From Plantibacter elymi (nom. nud.) (GTDB lineage: Bacteria > Actinomycetota > Actinomycetes > Actinomycetales > Microbacteriaceae), in the NCBI RefSeq assembly GCF_900177795.1, contig NZ_FXWJ01000004.1:514918-578917 (forward strand): a stretch of DNA of 64,000 nt, read 5' to 3'. The notes beneath the pieces were generated by a model. That model was not told the DNA's origin and searched no databases. It worked only from the letters and a program-made list of their open reading frames with translations. How positions within the stretch are numbered: the first letter of the stretch is position 1; each line of letters begins with the position of its first letter. This document shows, in pieces, positions 16,857 through 25,241 of the stretch. The translations under genes and the position numbers were made by a program.

Positions 16857-17714
16857 ATGTCTCTCGTCGTCACCGGAGCCACCGGCCAGCTCGGCCACCT
16901 CGTCGTCGAGCACCTGCTCGCCCGCGGCACCGACCCCGCCACCATCGTCGCCACCGGCCGCCGGACCGAGGCGCTCGCCGATCTCGCCGCGCAGGGCGTC
17001 CGCACCGCGAAGGTCGACTTCGCCGACCCCGCCACCCTCGACGCCGCCCTCGAGGCCGGCGACACGGTCCTGCTCGTCTCCAGCAGCGAGGTCGGCCAGC
17101 GCGTCGCCCAGCACGCCGCGGCCATCGACGCCGCCAAGCGCGCCGGCGTCGCCCGCCTCGTCTACACGAGCGCGCTCCGGGCCGACACCTCCCCGCTGAT
17201 CCTCGCCCCCGAGCACAAGGCGACCGAGGAGCTCATCCACGCGTCCGGCCTCCCCTTCACCATCCTCCGCAACGGCTGGTACACCGAGAACTACGGCCAG
17301 TCCGTCGACCAGGCCAAGGCGACCGGATCGTTCGTCGGGAGCGTCGGCGACGGTCTCGTGTCGAGCGCGTCGCGCACCGACTACGCGGAGGCGGCCGCCG
17401 TCGTCCTCACAACCGACGGCCACGAGGGCAAGGCCTACGAGCTCGCCGGCGACGTCGCGTGGTCGCACCCCGAGCTGGCGCAGGCGATCGGCGAGGTCGT
17501 CGGCCGCGAGGTCGTCTACCAGGACCTCTCCCCCGAGGACCACCTGAAGGCGCTGCTGGCCGCCGGTCTCGACGAGGGCACCGCGGGCTTCGTCGTCGCC
17601 CTCGACGGCAACACCCGCGACGGGCTCCTCGCCGACACGAGCGGCGACCTCGGTCGACTGATCGGGCGTCCGACGACGCCCCTGGTCGAAGGACTGCGCA
17701 CGCTCGTCGCCTGA
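16857..17714 (+). CDS. NmrA-like NAD(P)H:quinone oxidoreductase (QorB/YtfG-like)
   Basis: A 285-aa atypical short-chain dehydrogenase. The dinucleotide motif VTGATGQLGHLVVEHLL is at the N-terminus; YTSALRADTSPLILAPEHKATEELIHASGLPFTILRNGWYTENY is diagnostic of the QorB/NmrA subgroup, which reduces quinones with NADPH and lacks the YxxxK triad. Start 16857 has GAAAGGA upstream. Divergent HxlR regulator supports a quinone/electrophile detoxification role. A strong terminator follows at 17742. Confidence 0.88.
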   Translation: MSLVVTGATGQLGHLVVEHLLARGTDPATIVATGRRTEALADLAAQGVRTAKVDFADPATLDAALEAGDTVLLVSSSEVGQRVAQHAAAIDAAKRAGVARLVYTSALRADTSPLILAPEHKATEELIHASGLPFTILRNGWYTENYGQSVDQAKATGSFVGSVGDGLVSSASRTDYAEAAAVVLTTDGHEGKAYELAGDVAWSHPELAQAIGEVVGREVVYQDLSPEDHLKALLAAGLDEGTAGFVVALDGNTRDGLLADTSGDLGRLIGRPTTPLVEGLRTLVA

Positions 17715-17741
17715 GCCGCGTCGATATCTCCTGCAGTCAGC

Positions 17742-17769
17742 CGGGCCCGGAGCGCATGCTCCGGGCCCG
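17742..17769 (+). terminator. Intrinsic terminator after qorB-like gene
   Basis: Perfect 12-bp stem CGGGCCCGGAGC / GCTCCGGGCCCG with a GCAT loop (17742-17769), 28 nt after the stop; the downstream sequence has only a short T run (TTCG). Confidence 0.85.
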
Positions 17770-17851
17770 TTCGCGTGCGCTGACGCCACGGCTGGAGGAA
17801 TCCGTTGCAGAAACGCGATCCGACGCACGAATCCGTCACCTCGATCCGGGT

Positions 17852-17857
17852 TATGCT
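17852..17857 (+). promoter_or_regulatory. -10 box of amidohydrolase-ABC operon
   Basis: TATGCT (17852-17857) is a good -10 about 70 nt before the amidohydrolase ATG. The upstream region repeats ATCCG-like words (17819-17845), where a regulator could bind; no clear -35. Confidence 0.4.
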
Positions 17858-17927
17858 CTCGATACCGCTAGCGCGCCGAGGATGACGCGCCGGCCAGACG
17901 GCACCACCGACGCTTCGAGCAGGTGAT

Positions 17928-19631
17928 ATGACGAGCAACGCGGACACGGTCTTCACCGGAGGCACCGTCTTCCGGAACGCCCTGCTCACGCCGCAGTCCG
18001 GAGCCGTCGCCGTCTCCGACGGCCGGATCGTCGCCCTCGACGCCGACGCACACGCGGCGATCGGTCCCGACACCGAGATCGTGGACCTCCGAGGCGGTCT
18101 GCTGCTGCCCGGCTTCGTCGACGCGCACGTCCATCCGATCGAGGCCGGACTCGAACAGCTCGCGTGCGACCTGTCGGCCGAGCGCACCCCCGAGGAGTAC
18201 CTCGCCACGATCGCCGCCTACGCCGAGGCCCACCCCGAGCGCCCGTGGATCGTCGGCGGCGGCTGGCAACAGGCCGCCTTCCCCGGCGGCACCCCGCTCG
18301 CCGCGGACCTCGACCGAGTGGTGCCGCACCGCCCCGTCTTCCTCCAGAACCGCGACCACCACGGCGCCTGGGTGAACACCGCGGCACTCCGTCTCGCCGG
18401 CATCGACCACACCACACCGGACCCCGCCGACGGCCGGATCGAGCGGGACGCGGACGGCACCCCGAACGGCATGCTCCACGAGGGTGCCCGCTCGCTCGTG
18501 TCGCGGTTCGTCCCCGTCGACACCGACGAGGACGTCGCGGCCGCCCTCGTCGCAGCCCAGCAGACCCTCCACGGCTTCGGTGTCACCGGCTGGCAGGACG
18601 CGATCGTCGGCGACTACGGCAGCCACACCGACACGAGCGACGCCTACCTGCAGGCGATGGCGGACGGGTCGCTCGTCAGCGACGTCGTGGGGGCGCTCTG
18701 GTGGGACCGGGATCGTGGGCTCGAGCAGATCGACGACCTCATCGCACGCCGCGACGCGATCGCACGCCGCGCCGCAGCCCTCGGGACGACGACCGGGCGC
18801 TTCACCGCGGGCACCGTCAAGATCATGCAGGACGGCATCCCCGAGAACCGGACCGCCGCGATGATCGACCCCTACCTCCGCACCTGCCACTGCGGTGACA
18901 CCGCTCCCGAGCACGGCATCTCCTTCCTGGAGCCCGCGATCCTCGTCGAGGCGGTCACGAGGCTCGACGCCGCGGGGTTCCAGGTCCACTTCCACGCGAT
19001 CGGCGACCGGGCGGTCCGCGAGTGCCTCGACGCCCTCGAGGCAGCGCGGGACAGCAACGGCGAGAGCGACAACCGGCACCACATCGCGCACGTGCAGATC
19101 GTCCACCCCGACGACCTGCCGCGGTTCGCCCGACTCGGCGTCACGATGAACATGCAGGCACTCTGGGCCACGTGGGAGCCTCAGATGCTCGAGCTGAACC
19201 TGCCCCTGCTCGGCGATGAACGCGCCTCCTGGCAGTATCCGTTCGGCGATGCTGCACGACTCGGCACTCTGCTCTGCGCCGGATCGGACTGGCCCGTCAC
19301 GACCCCCGATCCGTGGCAGGCCCTGCACGTGGCCGTCAACCGGACGCTCCCGGCCGACGACCCCGATCACCACGCCGAACCGCTGAACCCCGGACAGTCG
19401 CTGACGCTCGGAGCCGCGATCGCCGCGTACACGCGCGGGTCCAACCGGATCGACCACCGCGACGACACCGGCGTGATCGAGGTCGGCGCCGTCGCAGACC
19501 TCGTCCTCGTCGATCGTGACCCGTTCGCCGGTCCCACCACCGAGATCGCGCACACCAGGACCGTCGGGACCTGGATCGCCGGACGCCGCGTCTTCACCTC
19601 CACCACCACATCAACCGAGCAAGGAACCTGA
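17928..19631 (+). CDS. Amidohydrolase family protein (YtcJ/Amidohydro_3-like)
   Basis: A 567-aa metal-dependent hydrolase. The first metal pair is in GFVDAHVHPIEAG (HxH); later ligands appear as the carboxylated-Lys-type segment around TVKIMQDGIPENRTAAM, FQVHFHAIGDRAVRECLDALEAAR and HIAHVQIVHPDD, with the last Asp in CAGSDWPVTTPDPWQAL. No signal peptide, so it is cytoplasmic. It is followed within 2 nt by a binding-protein-dependent transporter, suggesting it hydrolyses the imported compound, perhaps an N-acyl amino acid or a cyclic amide. Members of this group are poorly characterised, so the substrate is unknown. Confidence 0.85.
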   Translation: MTSNADTVFTGGTVFRNALLTPQSGAVAVSDGRIVALDADAHAAIGPDTEIVDLRGGLLLPGFVDAHVHPIEAGLEQLACDLSAERTPEEYLATIAAYAEAHPERPWIVGGGWQQAAFPGGTPLAADLDRVVPHRPVFLQNRDHHGAWVNTAALRLAGIDHTTPDPADGRIERDADGTPNGMLHEGARSLVSRFVPVDTDEDVAAALVAAQQTLHGFGVTGWQDAIVGDYGSHTDTSDAYLQAMADGSLVSDVVGALWWDRDRGLEQIDDLIARRDAIARRAAALGTTTGRFTAGTVKIMQDGIPENRTAAMIDPYLRTCHCGDTAPEHGISFLEPAILVEAVTRLDAAGFQVHFHAIGDRAVRECLDALEAARDSNGESDNRHHIAHVQIVHPDDLPRFARLGVTMNMQALWATWEPQMLELNLPLLGDERASWQYPFGDAARLGTLLCAGSDWPVTTPDPWQALHVAVNRTLPADDPDHHAEPLNPGQSLTLGAAIAAYTRGSNRIDHRDDTGVIEVGAVADLVLVDRDPFAGPTTEIAHTRTVGTWIAGRRVFTSTTTSTEQGT

Positions 19632-19632
19632 C

Positions 19633-20526
19633 ATGAAGAACCGATACCTGCTCCCGGCCGCACTCACGGCCGCCGCCGCGCTGCTGCTCACCGGCTGCGT
19701 CAACAACGAGGTCGCCACGCCCGACGCCACCGGCTCCACGGCCGCGGTGACCGTCGACAAGGCCGCCGAGGCCCTGCTCCCCGACGACATCCGTCAGGCC
19801 GGCAAGCTCATCCTCGGCACCGACGCGACCTACGCGCCCAACGAGTTCAAGGACGCGAACGGCGACCCGATCGGTTGGGAGATCGAGCTCGCCGACGCGA
19901 TGGCCGGCAAGCTCGGCCTCACCACCGACTACCAGGTGGCGAAGTTCGACAACATCATCCCGAGCATCACCGGTGGCAAGTACGACGTCGGGTTGTCGTC
20001 CTTCTTCGACACCAAGGAGCGTCAGCAGCAGGTCGACATGGTCGACTACTTCACGGCCGGGATCCAGTGGGCGACCCTGGCGGGCAAGTCCGTCGACCCC
20101 GACAACGCCTGCGGGCTGAAGGTCGCCGTCCAGAACGGTACGACGGAGGCCCTCGACGACGTCCCCGCCAAGTCGCAGGCCTGCACGGACGCCGGCAAGC
20201 CCGCGATCGAGGCCCTCGGCTACGACACGCAGGACGAGGCGACGGCCGCGGTCACGCTCGGCCGCGCCGACGCGATGACCGCCGACTCCCCGGTCGTCCA
20301 GTACGCCGTCCAGCAGAGCGACGGGAAACTCGAACTCTCCGGTGACGTCTACTCGACCTTCCTCTACGGCATGCCGATCGCGAAGGACCGCGGCGACCTC
20401 GGCAAGGCCCTCCAAGCCGCCCTGCAGTCCCTCATGGACGACGGCACCTACGGCTCGATCCTGAGCAAGTGGGGCGTCGAGTCCGGCGCCATCGACAAGA
20501 TCGACATCAACGGCGCGACGAGCTGA
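19633..20526 (+). CDS. Polar amino acid-type ABC transporter substrate-binding lipoprotein
   Basis: A 297-aa lipoprotein: signal peptide with lipobox LLTGC at residues ~18-22, then an SBP family 3 domain ([64 protein letters not shown]). Ligands of this fold are amino acids, opines and related small polar compounds. AAGGAAC (19621-19627) precedes the start. The two Cys in [10 protein letters not shown] and SQACTDAGK probably form a disulfide outside the membrane. It is the second gene of the amidohydrolase operon. Confidence 0.92.
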   Translation: MKNRYLLPAALTAAAALLLTGCVNNEVATPDATGSTAAVTVDKAAEALLPDDIRQAGKLILGTDATYAPNEFKDANGDPIGWEIELADAMAGKLGLTTDYQVAKFDNIIPSITGGKYDVGLSSFFDTKERQQQVDMVDYFTAGIQWATLAGKSVDPDNACGLKVAVQNGTTEALDDVPAKSQACTDAGKPAIEALGYDTQDEATAAVTLGRADAMTADSPVVQYAVQQSDGKLELSGDVYSTFLYGMPIAKDRGDLGKALQAALQSLMDDGTYGSILSKWGVESGAIDKIDINGATS

Positions 20527-20528
20527 CC

Positions 20529-21500
20529 ATGAGCGACTCCAGAACGACCGGCACGGCGTCCGCGCCCCCGGTGCCGTTGAAGGTCGTCAAGCTCCGCCAT
20601 CCGTGGCGGAACGTGTTCGCGGTCATCATCGTGCTGTTGCTCGTCGCCTTCGTGGTCGACGCGGCGACGCGGCCGGCGTACGACTGGCCGGCCGTGGGCA
20701 AGTACGTCTTCGACCGGCGGATCACCATGGCAGCGCTCATCACGCTGCAGCTGACGGTGTACTCGATGATCGGCGCCATCGTCCTCGGCGTCGTGCTCGC
20801 GATCATGCGACTGTCGCCGAACCCGGTGCTCAAGGCCATCGCATGGGGCTTCGTCTGGCTGTTCCGCGGGACGCCGGTCTACGTGCAGCTGGTCTTCTGG
20901 GGCCTGCTCGCGACGATCTATCCGACGCTCAACATCGGCTTGCCGTTCCTCCCGCCGATCGCGCAGCTGCCGACGGACGCCGCGCTGAACACGTTCTGGA
21001 TCGCCGTCATCGGGCTGGCGCTCAACGAGGCCGCCTACATGTCGGAGATCGTTCGCGCCGGTCTGCTGTCGGTGGACCGCGGACAGGAGGAGGCGTCGAC
21101 GGCGCTCGGGATGAGCTGGGCGCAGACGATGCGGCGGGTCATCCTGCCGCAGTCGATGCGGATCATCATCCCGCCGACCGGCAACGAGGTGATCTCGATG
21201 CTCAAGACCACCTCGCTCGTGACGGCCGTCCCGTTCACGCAGGAGCTCTACACGAGGTCTCGGGACATCTCGTCCGAGACGTTCAACCCGATCCCGTTGC
21301 TCATCGTCGCGTCACTCTGGTACCTGCTGTTCACCTCGATCCTGATGGTGGGCCAGTACTTCCTGGAGAAGCGGTTCGCTCGCGGGCTCACCCGGATCGA
21401 CGCAGGGGCACCGGTCACGACCGAGGCCATCCAGGTCCAGGAGGCCGAGGCGCGCGCCAAGCAGAGTCCCGCCGACGGCGAGAGCGGAGAACGACGATGA
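20529..21500 (+). CDS. Amino acid ABC transporter permease (HisM/GlnP type)
   Basis: A 323-aa membrane protein, longer than usual because of a ~60-residue N-terminal extension including one extra hydrophobic span ([17 protein letters not shown]). The core has the [29 protein letters not shown] start, [14 protein letters not shown], and the EAA loop [33 protein letters not shown] charged cytoplasmic C-tail ([20 protein letters not shown]) ends at the overlapping ATPase start. Only one permease gene is present, so it likely works as a homodimer. Confidence 0.9.
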   Translation: MSDSRTTGTASAPPVPLKVVKLRHPWRNVFAVIIVLLLVAFVVDAATRPAYDWPAVGKYVFDRRITMAALITLQLTVYSMIGAIVLGVVLAIMRLSPNPVLKAIAWGFVWLFRGTPVYVQLVFWGLLATIYPTLNIGLPFLPPIAQLPTDAALNTFWIAVIGLALNEAAYMSEIVRAGLLSVDRGQEEASTALGMSWAQTMRRVILPQSMRIIIPPTGNEVISMLKTTSLVTAVPFTQELYTRSRDISSETFNPIPLLIVASLWYLLFTSILMVGQYFLEKRFARGLTRIDAGAPVTTEAIQVQEAEARAKQSPADGESGERR

Positions 21501-22273
21501 CGATCACGGACACGACCGACATGGTCCGCGCCGAGGGCGTGGTGAAGTCCTTCGGCTCGAACACGGTCCTCAAGGACATCTCGCTCACGGTACGACGCGG
21601 CGAGGTGATGTGCCTGGTCGGGCCGTCGGGCTCCGGCAAGTCGACCTTCCTGCGCTGCATCAACCACCTGGAGCGGGTCGACGGCGGACGGTTGCTCGTC
21701 GAGGGTGACCTCATCGGCTACCGCGAGCGGGGCGACAAGCTCTACGAGTTGAAGCCCAAGGAAGCGGCGAAGCAGCGGCGCGACATCGGCATGGTCTTCC
21801 AACGGTTCAACCTGTTCCCCCACATGACGGCGCTCGAGAACATCATCGAGGCGCCCATGCAGGTGAAGGGCCAACGGCGGGCGGTCGCCGAACAGCGCGG
21901 CCGGGAACTCCTGGACCGGGTCGGTCTGAGCGACAAGGCGGCTGCGTACCCCGGCCACCTGTCGGGCGGTCAGCAGCAGCGGGTCGCGATCGCGCGGGCC
22001 CTCGCGATGGATCCGAAGCTCATGCTGTTCGACGAGCCGACCTCGGCACTCGATCCGGAGCTGGTCGGCGAGGTCCTCGACGTCATGAAGGGGCTCGCGA
22101 AGGACGGCATGACCATGATCGTCGTGACGCACGAGATGGGGTTCGCCCGAGAGGTGGCCGACTCGCTCGTGTTCATGGACGGCGGCGTCGTCGTGGAGAC
22201 GGGAGCGCCCCGCGAGGTGCTCGCCAACCCACAGCACGCCAGGACGCGGGCGTTCCTCTCGAAGGTGCTGTGA
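21497..22273 (+). CDS. Amino acid ABC transporter ATP-binding protein (GlnQ/HisP type)
   Basis: A 258-aa ATPase with Walker [20 protein letters not shown]-loop [19 protein letters not shown], signature [17 protein letters not shown], Walker [16 protein letters not shown] and H-switch [15 protein letters not shown] and [11 protein letters not shown] are typical of polar amino acid importers. There is an unusual ~15-residue insertion ([22 protein letters not shown]) before the Q-loop, seen in some GlnQ homologs. ATGA overlap with the permease. Ends the operon; strong terminator next. Confidence 0.93.
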   Translation: MTITDTTDMVRAEGVVKSFGSNTVLKDISLTVRRGEVMCLVGPSGSGKSTFLRCINHLERVDGGRLLVEGDLIGYRERGDKLYELKPKEAAKQRRDIGMVFQRFNLFPHMTALENIIEAPMQVKGQRRAVAEQRGRELLDRVGLSDKAAAYPGHLSGGQQQRVAIARALAMDPKLMLFDEPTSALDPELVGEVLDVMKGLAKDGMTMIVVTHEMGFAREVADSLVFMDGGVVVETGAPREVLANPQHARTRAFLSKVL

Positions 22274-22277
22274 GCAA

Positions 22278-22321
22278 GAACGCCGCCCGCTCCCCCAGAT
22301 CGGGGCGAGCGGGCGGCGTTC
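22278..22321 (+). terminator. Intrinsic terminator of amidohydrolase-ABC operon
   Basis: A 15-bp stem GAACGCCGCCCGCTC / GAGCGGGCGGCGTTC (22278-22292 and 22307-22321), with an inner CCCC/GGGG pairing closing an AGAT(C) loop, begins 5 nt after the ATPase stop. Confidence 0.88.
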
Positions 22322-22348
22322 CACCCGAGGACGGGCGGGCGAAGGGGC

Positions 22349-22567
22349 TCAGTGGAGCTTCTTCTGGACTTCCTTCTGGGCCTTCGCCGTGGCCTTCTTC
22401 GCGTTCTTCACGGCCTTCTTGCGCGCCTTCTCGACGCGAGGGTCGTTCCAGAACTCTTCTGCGGCGTGCTTGATCTCGCGGTACCGGGTGCGTCCGGCCT
22501 TCGCGCCGAGCGTGTAGGCACCGAAGGCGATGAGGCCGACGATGATGAGGAGGATCTTCTTACCCAT
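22349..22567 (-). CDS. Small membrane-anchored Lys/Ala-rich protein (YtxH-like)
   Basis: 72 aa: one N-terminal membrane span (ILLIIVGLIAFGAYTLGAKAG) followed by a highly basic amphipathic helix (RVEKARKKAVKNAKKATAKAQ) that could contact membrane surface, DNA or peptidoglycan polymers. The family is often found near general stress genes and its function is unknown. It lies downstream of, and on the same strand as, the Asp23-like operon, separated by 151 bp. The opposite strand is also open but lacks a start with a ribosome site. Confidence 0.75.
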   Translation of the reverse strand: MGKKILLIIVGLIAFGAYTLGAKAGRTRYREIKHAAEEFWNDPRVEKARKKAVKNAKKATAKAQKEVQKKLH

Positions 22568-22718
22568 GGTGTTGCTCCCTCTCCCACGGATCGCCGTGGG
22601 GCGTTGATGTGTCCCGATGGTTCATCCCGCGACACTGGCATTCTGCGACGCGCGGCTGCGGATCAGCCGATTCGGACGGGGGCTTGCAATTGCACCGGCA
22701 CGTCCGGATCAGTGACGG
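22568..22718. other. Gap with hairpin and short palindrome
   Basis: Between the AmaP-like gene and the small YtxH-like gene (both minus strand). It contains a perfect hairpin CCACGG-ATCG-CCGTGG (22577-22592), lying in the leader of the small gene, and a 10-bp palindrome TGCAATTGCA (22685-22694). A promoter for the small gene probably lies here; no coding potential was seen. Confidence 0.4.
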
Positions 22719-23342
22719 TCACTGGAGGACGCGCTTCGGCTTGGCGGCGCGGAAGCCGCCTCCGACCTCAACGAGGACGGGGAGCTCGACACCGAGCAGG
22801 CGGTCGAGCGATTCCACCGCCGTGCTGACGGTCTCCACCGCCGTGCGGGGCGAGACGCCGCGCCGGCAGGTGACGGCGACCTTGAGCGCCTGCGCCCGGT
22901 TCACGTCCCAGGCGGAGACGCGGACGGACGAGAACGCCTCGGTGTCGTCGAGCGCATCGCCGAGCGCGTTGGCCGCGACGTCCGTCTCGAGCACGATGTC
23001 GCCGTGCTCGACGGTCGCGCGATGCACGACGCCGGAACGGCCACGACCCTGGCGCAGGACGAACGAGATGAGCAGGGCGGCGACGAGCACGAGGAGCACG
23101 ATCCCGGCGATCGGGACGAGGACCGGGGGCGTCTGTCCGGCGTCCGCGCCGGGCACAGCGGCGAACGGGTTCCAGGCGAACCAGCCGTCGATCGTGTCGA
23201 GCACGGCGGCACGGTTGTCGCGCCACCAGTCGGCGACGACGGGCACGGTGACGACGGCGAGCGCCGCCGCCCCGAGCACGACGAACACGAGTCCGATGAG
23301 GAGGATGAGCAGACGGTTCAGTCCGCGGTTGGTGGAGTTCAC
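22719..23342 (-). CDS. AmaP-like alkaline-shock membrane anchor protein
   Basis: 207 aa with two membrane spans: RLLILLIGLVFVVLGAAALAVV near the N-terminus, and VLVPIAGIVLLVLVAALLISFVL at ~70-95, followed by a soluble Asp23-interacting-like domain (RATVEHGDIVLETDVAANALGDALDDTEAFSSVRVSAWD...LKVAVTCRRGVSPRTAVETV). This layout is that of AmaP, which anchors Asp23 proteins to the membrane in Firmicutes. It is the last gene of a five-gene overlapping operon and starts 4 nt inside the DUF6286 gene. Confidence 0.75.
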   Translation of the reverse strand: MNSTNRGLNRLLILLIGLVFVVLGAAALAVVTVPVVADWWRDNRAAVLDTIDGWFAWNPFAAVPGADAGQTPPVLVPIAGIVLLVLVAALLISFVLRQGRGRSGVVHRATVEHGDIVLETDVAANALGDALDDTEAFSSVRVSAWDVNRAQALKVAVTCRRGVSPRTAVETVSTAVESLDRLLGVELPVLVEVGGGFRAAKPKRVLQ

Positions 23343-23947
23343 TGTCCGACCTTCCCGTTCGACGAGATGGAGGTGGTCGCCCGGAGCGACGGCTGCAGGC
23401 CGAACGCGTCGAGGTCTGCGGCGACGGCGCGGTCGACCTCGGACCGGTCGACGGGCATGCCGCTGGCCGGGGTGATCCGGATCGCCGCGGTCCGGCGGCC
23501 GACGGCCACGGAGGTGCCGTCAGGATGCGTGGCAGCCGTCGTCGAAGCGCGCTGCGCGAGGGCCGACGCGATGACCTCGTCGTCGACGACCGCGAGCACG
23601 CGTCCGGTCGACAACAGGTGGCGGTGCCGACGTCCCGGTCCGAGCGCGATCCCGATGAGGATCACCCCGAGCAGGAGCAGGAGTGCCCCCGCGACACCGA
23701 GGATGACGGGCTGCGTCGTCGGCAGGCTGGCCGCGGCTCCCGGGATCTCCCCCGGGGCGACGAGGAGCGGGCGGACGCCGATGAGGGCGAGCACCGTCTC
23801 CACGGCGATCCAGAGCGCGACGAGCACGAGCAGGACCGCGAGGAGGATCGCGGCGGTCGAGCGCGGCGAGTGCAGTTCGCGACGAGCCAGGCGCCGGAGC
23901 ACCCTCGTCGGGCCGGCGACCGGGGTCGTGGCTGCGGTGGCGGTCAT
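23339..23947 (-). CDS. DUF6286-type membrane protein of the Asp23 operon
   Basis: 202 aa with two hydrophobic spans (AAILLAVLLVLVALWIAVETVLALI at ~33-57 and PVILGVAGALLLLLGVILIGIAL at ~80-102) and a soluble C-terminal domain (VLAVVDDEVIASALAQRASTTAATH...ITPASGMPVDRSEVDRAVAADLDAFGL). The region resembles the neighbouring AmaP-like protein in layout, suggesting the two are distant paralogues. Overlaps both neighbours by 4 nt. Function unknown; position points to envelope homeostasis. Confidence 0.7.
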   Translation of the reverse strand: MTATAATTPVAGPTRVLRRLARRELHSPRSTAAILLAVLLVLVALWIAVETVLALIGVRPLLVAPGEIPGAAASLPTTQPVILGVAGALLLLLGVILIGIALGPGRRHRHLLSTGRVLAVVDDEVIASALAQRASTTAATHPDGTSVAVGRRTAAIRITPASGMPVDRSEVDRAVAADLDAFGLQPSLRATTSISSNGKVGQ

Positions 23948-24357
23948 GAGACCCGTCCTTCCTGGTCGATCTCGAGTCCGCTCACGCGGATGGAGACGCG
24001 CGAGACGCTCGAACCGGACAACTGCTCGACGCGAGCGGCGATGGCACCGGTGGCGGCCGAGACGCGCTCGACGATGGAGCCCCCTGAGCGCTGGAGCGCG
24101 TCGGGGGTGGCCGAGACGCGCGCCAGTGGAATCGCACGCATCGGCGAGGTGACGATGAGCGCGAGTGCGCCCCGGTCGTCGGCGAGCTCGACCTTCACGC
24201 GTCCCGCCGGGACCCCGAGCGACTCGGCCGCGATGTTCACGGCGACGTGCTCGAGGGCCTTCGCGGTGATCCGCGTCCGGCCCGGCCCGCCGTGCGGGGG
24301 CACGACGGGCGCTTCGGCGACCGAGGGGACACCCCGGTCGAGGACGGCGGTGGTCAT
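23944..24357 (-). CDS. Asp23/Gls24-like protein
   Basis: 137 aa, soluble. GRTRITAKALEHVAVNIAAESLGVPAGRVKVELADDRGALALIVTSP fits the start and core strand pattern of Asp23 (normally ISPEVIEVIAGIAA...V), and SIVERVSAATGAIAARVEQLSGSSVSRVSIRVSGLEI the amphipathic helix and last strand. A divergent member compared with the first operon gene. Overlaps DUF2273 upstream and DUF6286 downstream by 4 nt each. Confidence 0.7.
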   Translation of the reverse strand: MTTAVLDRGVPSVAEAPVVPPHGGPGRTRITAKALEHVAVNIAAESLGVPAGRVKVELADDRGALALIVTSPMRAIPLARVSATPDALQRSGGSIVERVSAATGAIAARVEQLSGSSVSRVSIRVSGLEIDQEGRVS

Positions 24358-24545
24358 GACGAGACGCGCTTCCCGCGGACGGCGTCGACGATCGCGTTCA
24401 GGTCGGTCTGGCCGGTGACGATGCGGGCCACGAGGGCGCCGATCCCCATCGCGACCGCGACGAACACGAACGCCCAGAACCCGAAGGCCACCCAGCTGAG
24501 TGCGAGGACGGCGCCGATCAGGATGCCGGTGTTGGTGGCGGTCAC
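24354..24545 (-). CDS. DUF2273 small membrane protein
   Basis: 63 aa from a GTG start at 24545, almost all one or two membrane spans: GILIGAVLALSWVAFGFWAFVFVAVAMGIGALVARIVTGQ, ending with a short charged tail DLNAIVDAVRGKRVSS. This matches DUF2273 proteins that sit between Asp23 and AmaP genes. The GTG overlaps the TGA of the upstream Asp23 gene (GTGA), which settles the start over much longer in-frame alternatives. Confidence 0.78.
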   Translation of the reverse strand: MTATNTGILIGAVLALSWVAFGFWAFVFVAVAMGIGALVARIVTGQTDLNAIVDAVRGKRVSS

Positions 24546-25000
24546 TGGACTCGCGCCTCGGCGTTCTGGTCCTCGTCGTCGGACGGGATGAAGACGTCGC
24601 TGACGGTCACGTTGACCTCGGTGACCTCCATGCCGACGAACTGCTCGATCGCGCGGATGATGGAGGCGCGGACCTCGCTCGCGACGGCCTGCAGGTCCAC
24701 CGGGTAGTCGGCGACGATCACGACGTCGACGGCGACCTGGGTCTCGCCGACCTCGACGCGGATGCCCTGCGACAGGTCGGAGGAGCCGATGGCGTCGCGG
24801 ATGGCACCGAAGGCACGGGCTGCGCCACCACCGAGGGCGTGCACGCCGCGGACCTCGCGGGCTGCGATGCCGGCGATCTTCGCGACCACGCCGTTGTCGA
24901 TGACCGTCTTGCCGTGGGTGTTCGTCTGCGTGGCGGCGTTGTTCTCGCCGACGACACCCTTCGTGACGGTGGGCTTCGGGGAGTTGGTGGTGTTCGACAT
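24542..25000 (-). CDS. Asp23/Gls24 family envelope stress response protein
   Basis: 152 aa. After a 35-residue polar N-terminus the classical Asp23 core appears: [27 protein letters not shown], then [58 protein letters not shown]. These abundant proteins coat the inner membrane through AmaP and protect the envelope in alkaline or stationary-phase stress. First gene of the operon; the ATG at 25000 has AGGAAGGG upstream. Longer in-frame starts (to 25282) would cross the purL promoter and are rejected. Confidence 0.88.
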   Translation of the reverse strand: MSNTTNSPKPTVTKGVVGENNAATQTNTHGKTVIDNGVVAKIAGIAAREVRGVHALGGGAARAFGAIRDAIGSSDLSQGIRVEVGETQVAVDVVIVADYPVDLQAVASEVRASIIRAIEQFVGMEVTEVNVTVSDVFIPSDDEDQNAEARVQ

Positions 25001-25241
25001 GGTGTTGCCCTTCCTGGTTCGTCTCGAGCGAGCGGTTGATCGCTTCGTTGGTGATAGGACGCAACCATCGCACCGATCGTCACGGTCGATCTCGAAGCTC
25101 GTGAAGAGACCTCGAATCCGGCACCGCACCGTGACGAATCGGCGTCGACCTCCGACGCCCATCCGAGGATCTGTTCGTCGCCGCGCGCCGCTAAGATTGG
25201 TGGGTCCGGCATCCCACCACTTCCTTTGGAGTCCTGCCCTC
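25001..25241. promoter_or_regulatory. Divergent asp23-like / purL promoter region
   Basis: Plus strand: TAAGAT (25192-25197) is a good -10 for purL, with TTTGGAG (25226-25232) as ribosome site before the GTG at 25242. Minus strand: the leader includes AGGAAGGG before the Asp23 start; TTGCGT at ~25065 is a possible -35, no clear -10. No coding sequence between. Confidence 0.5.

Noticed and set aside
18164..18898. Plus-strand 244-codon frame inside the amidohydrolase gene
   Set aside because: Arg/Pro-rich shadow frame of a gene with intact family motifs.
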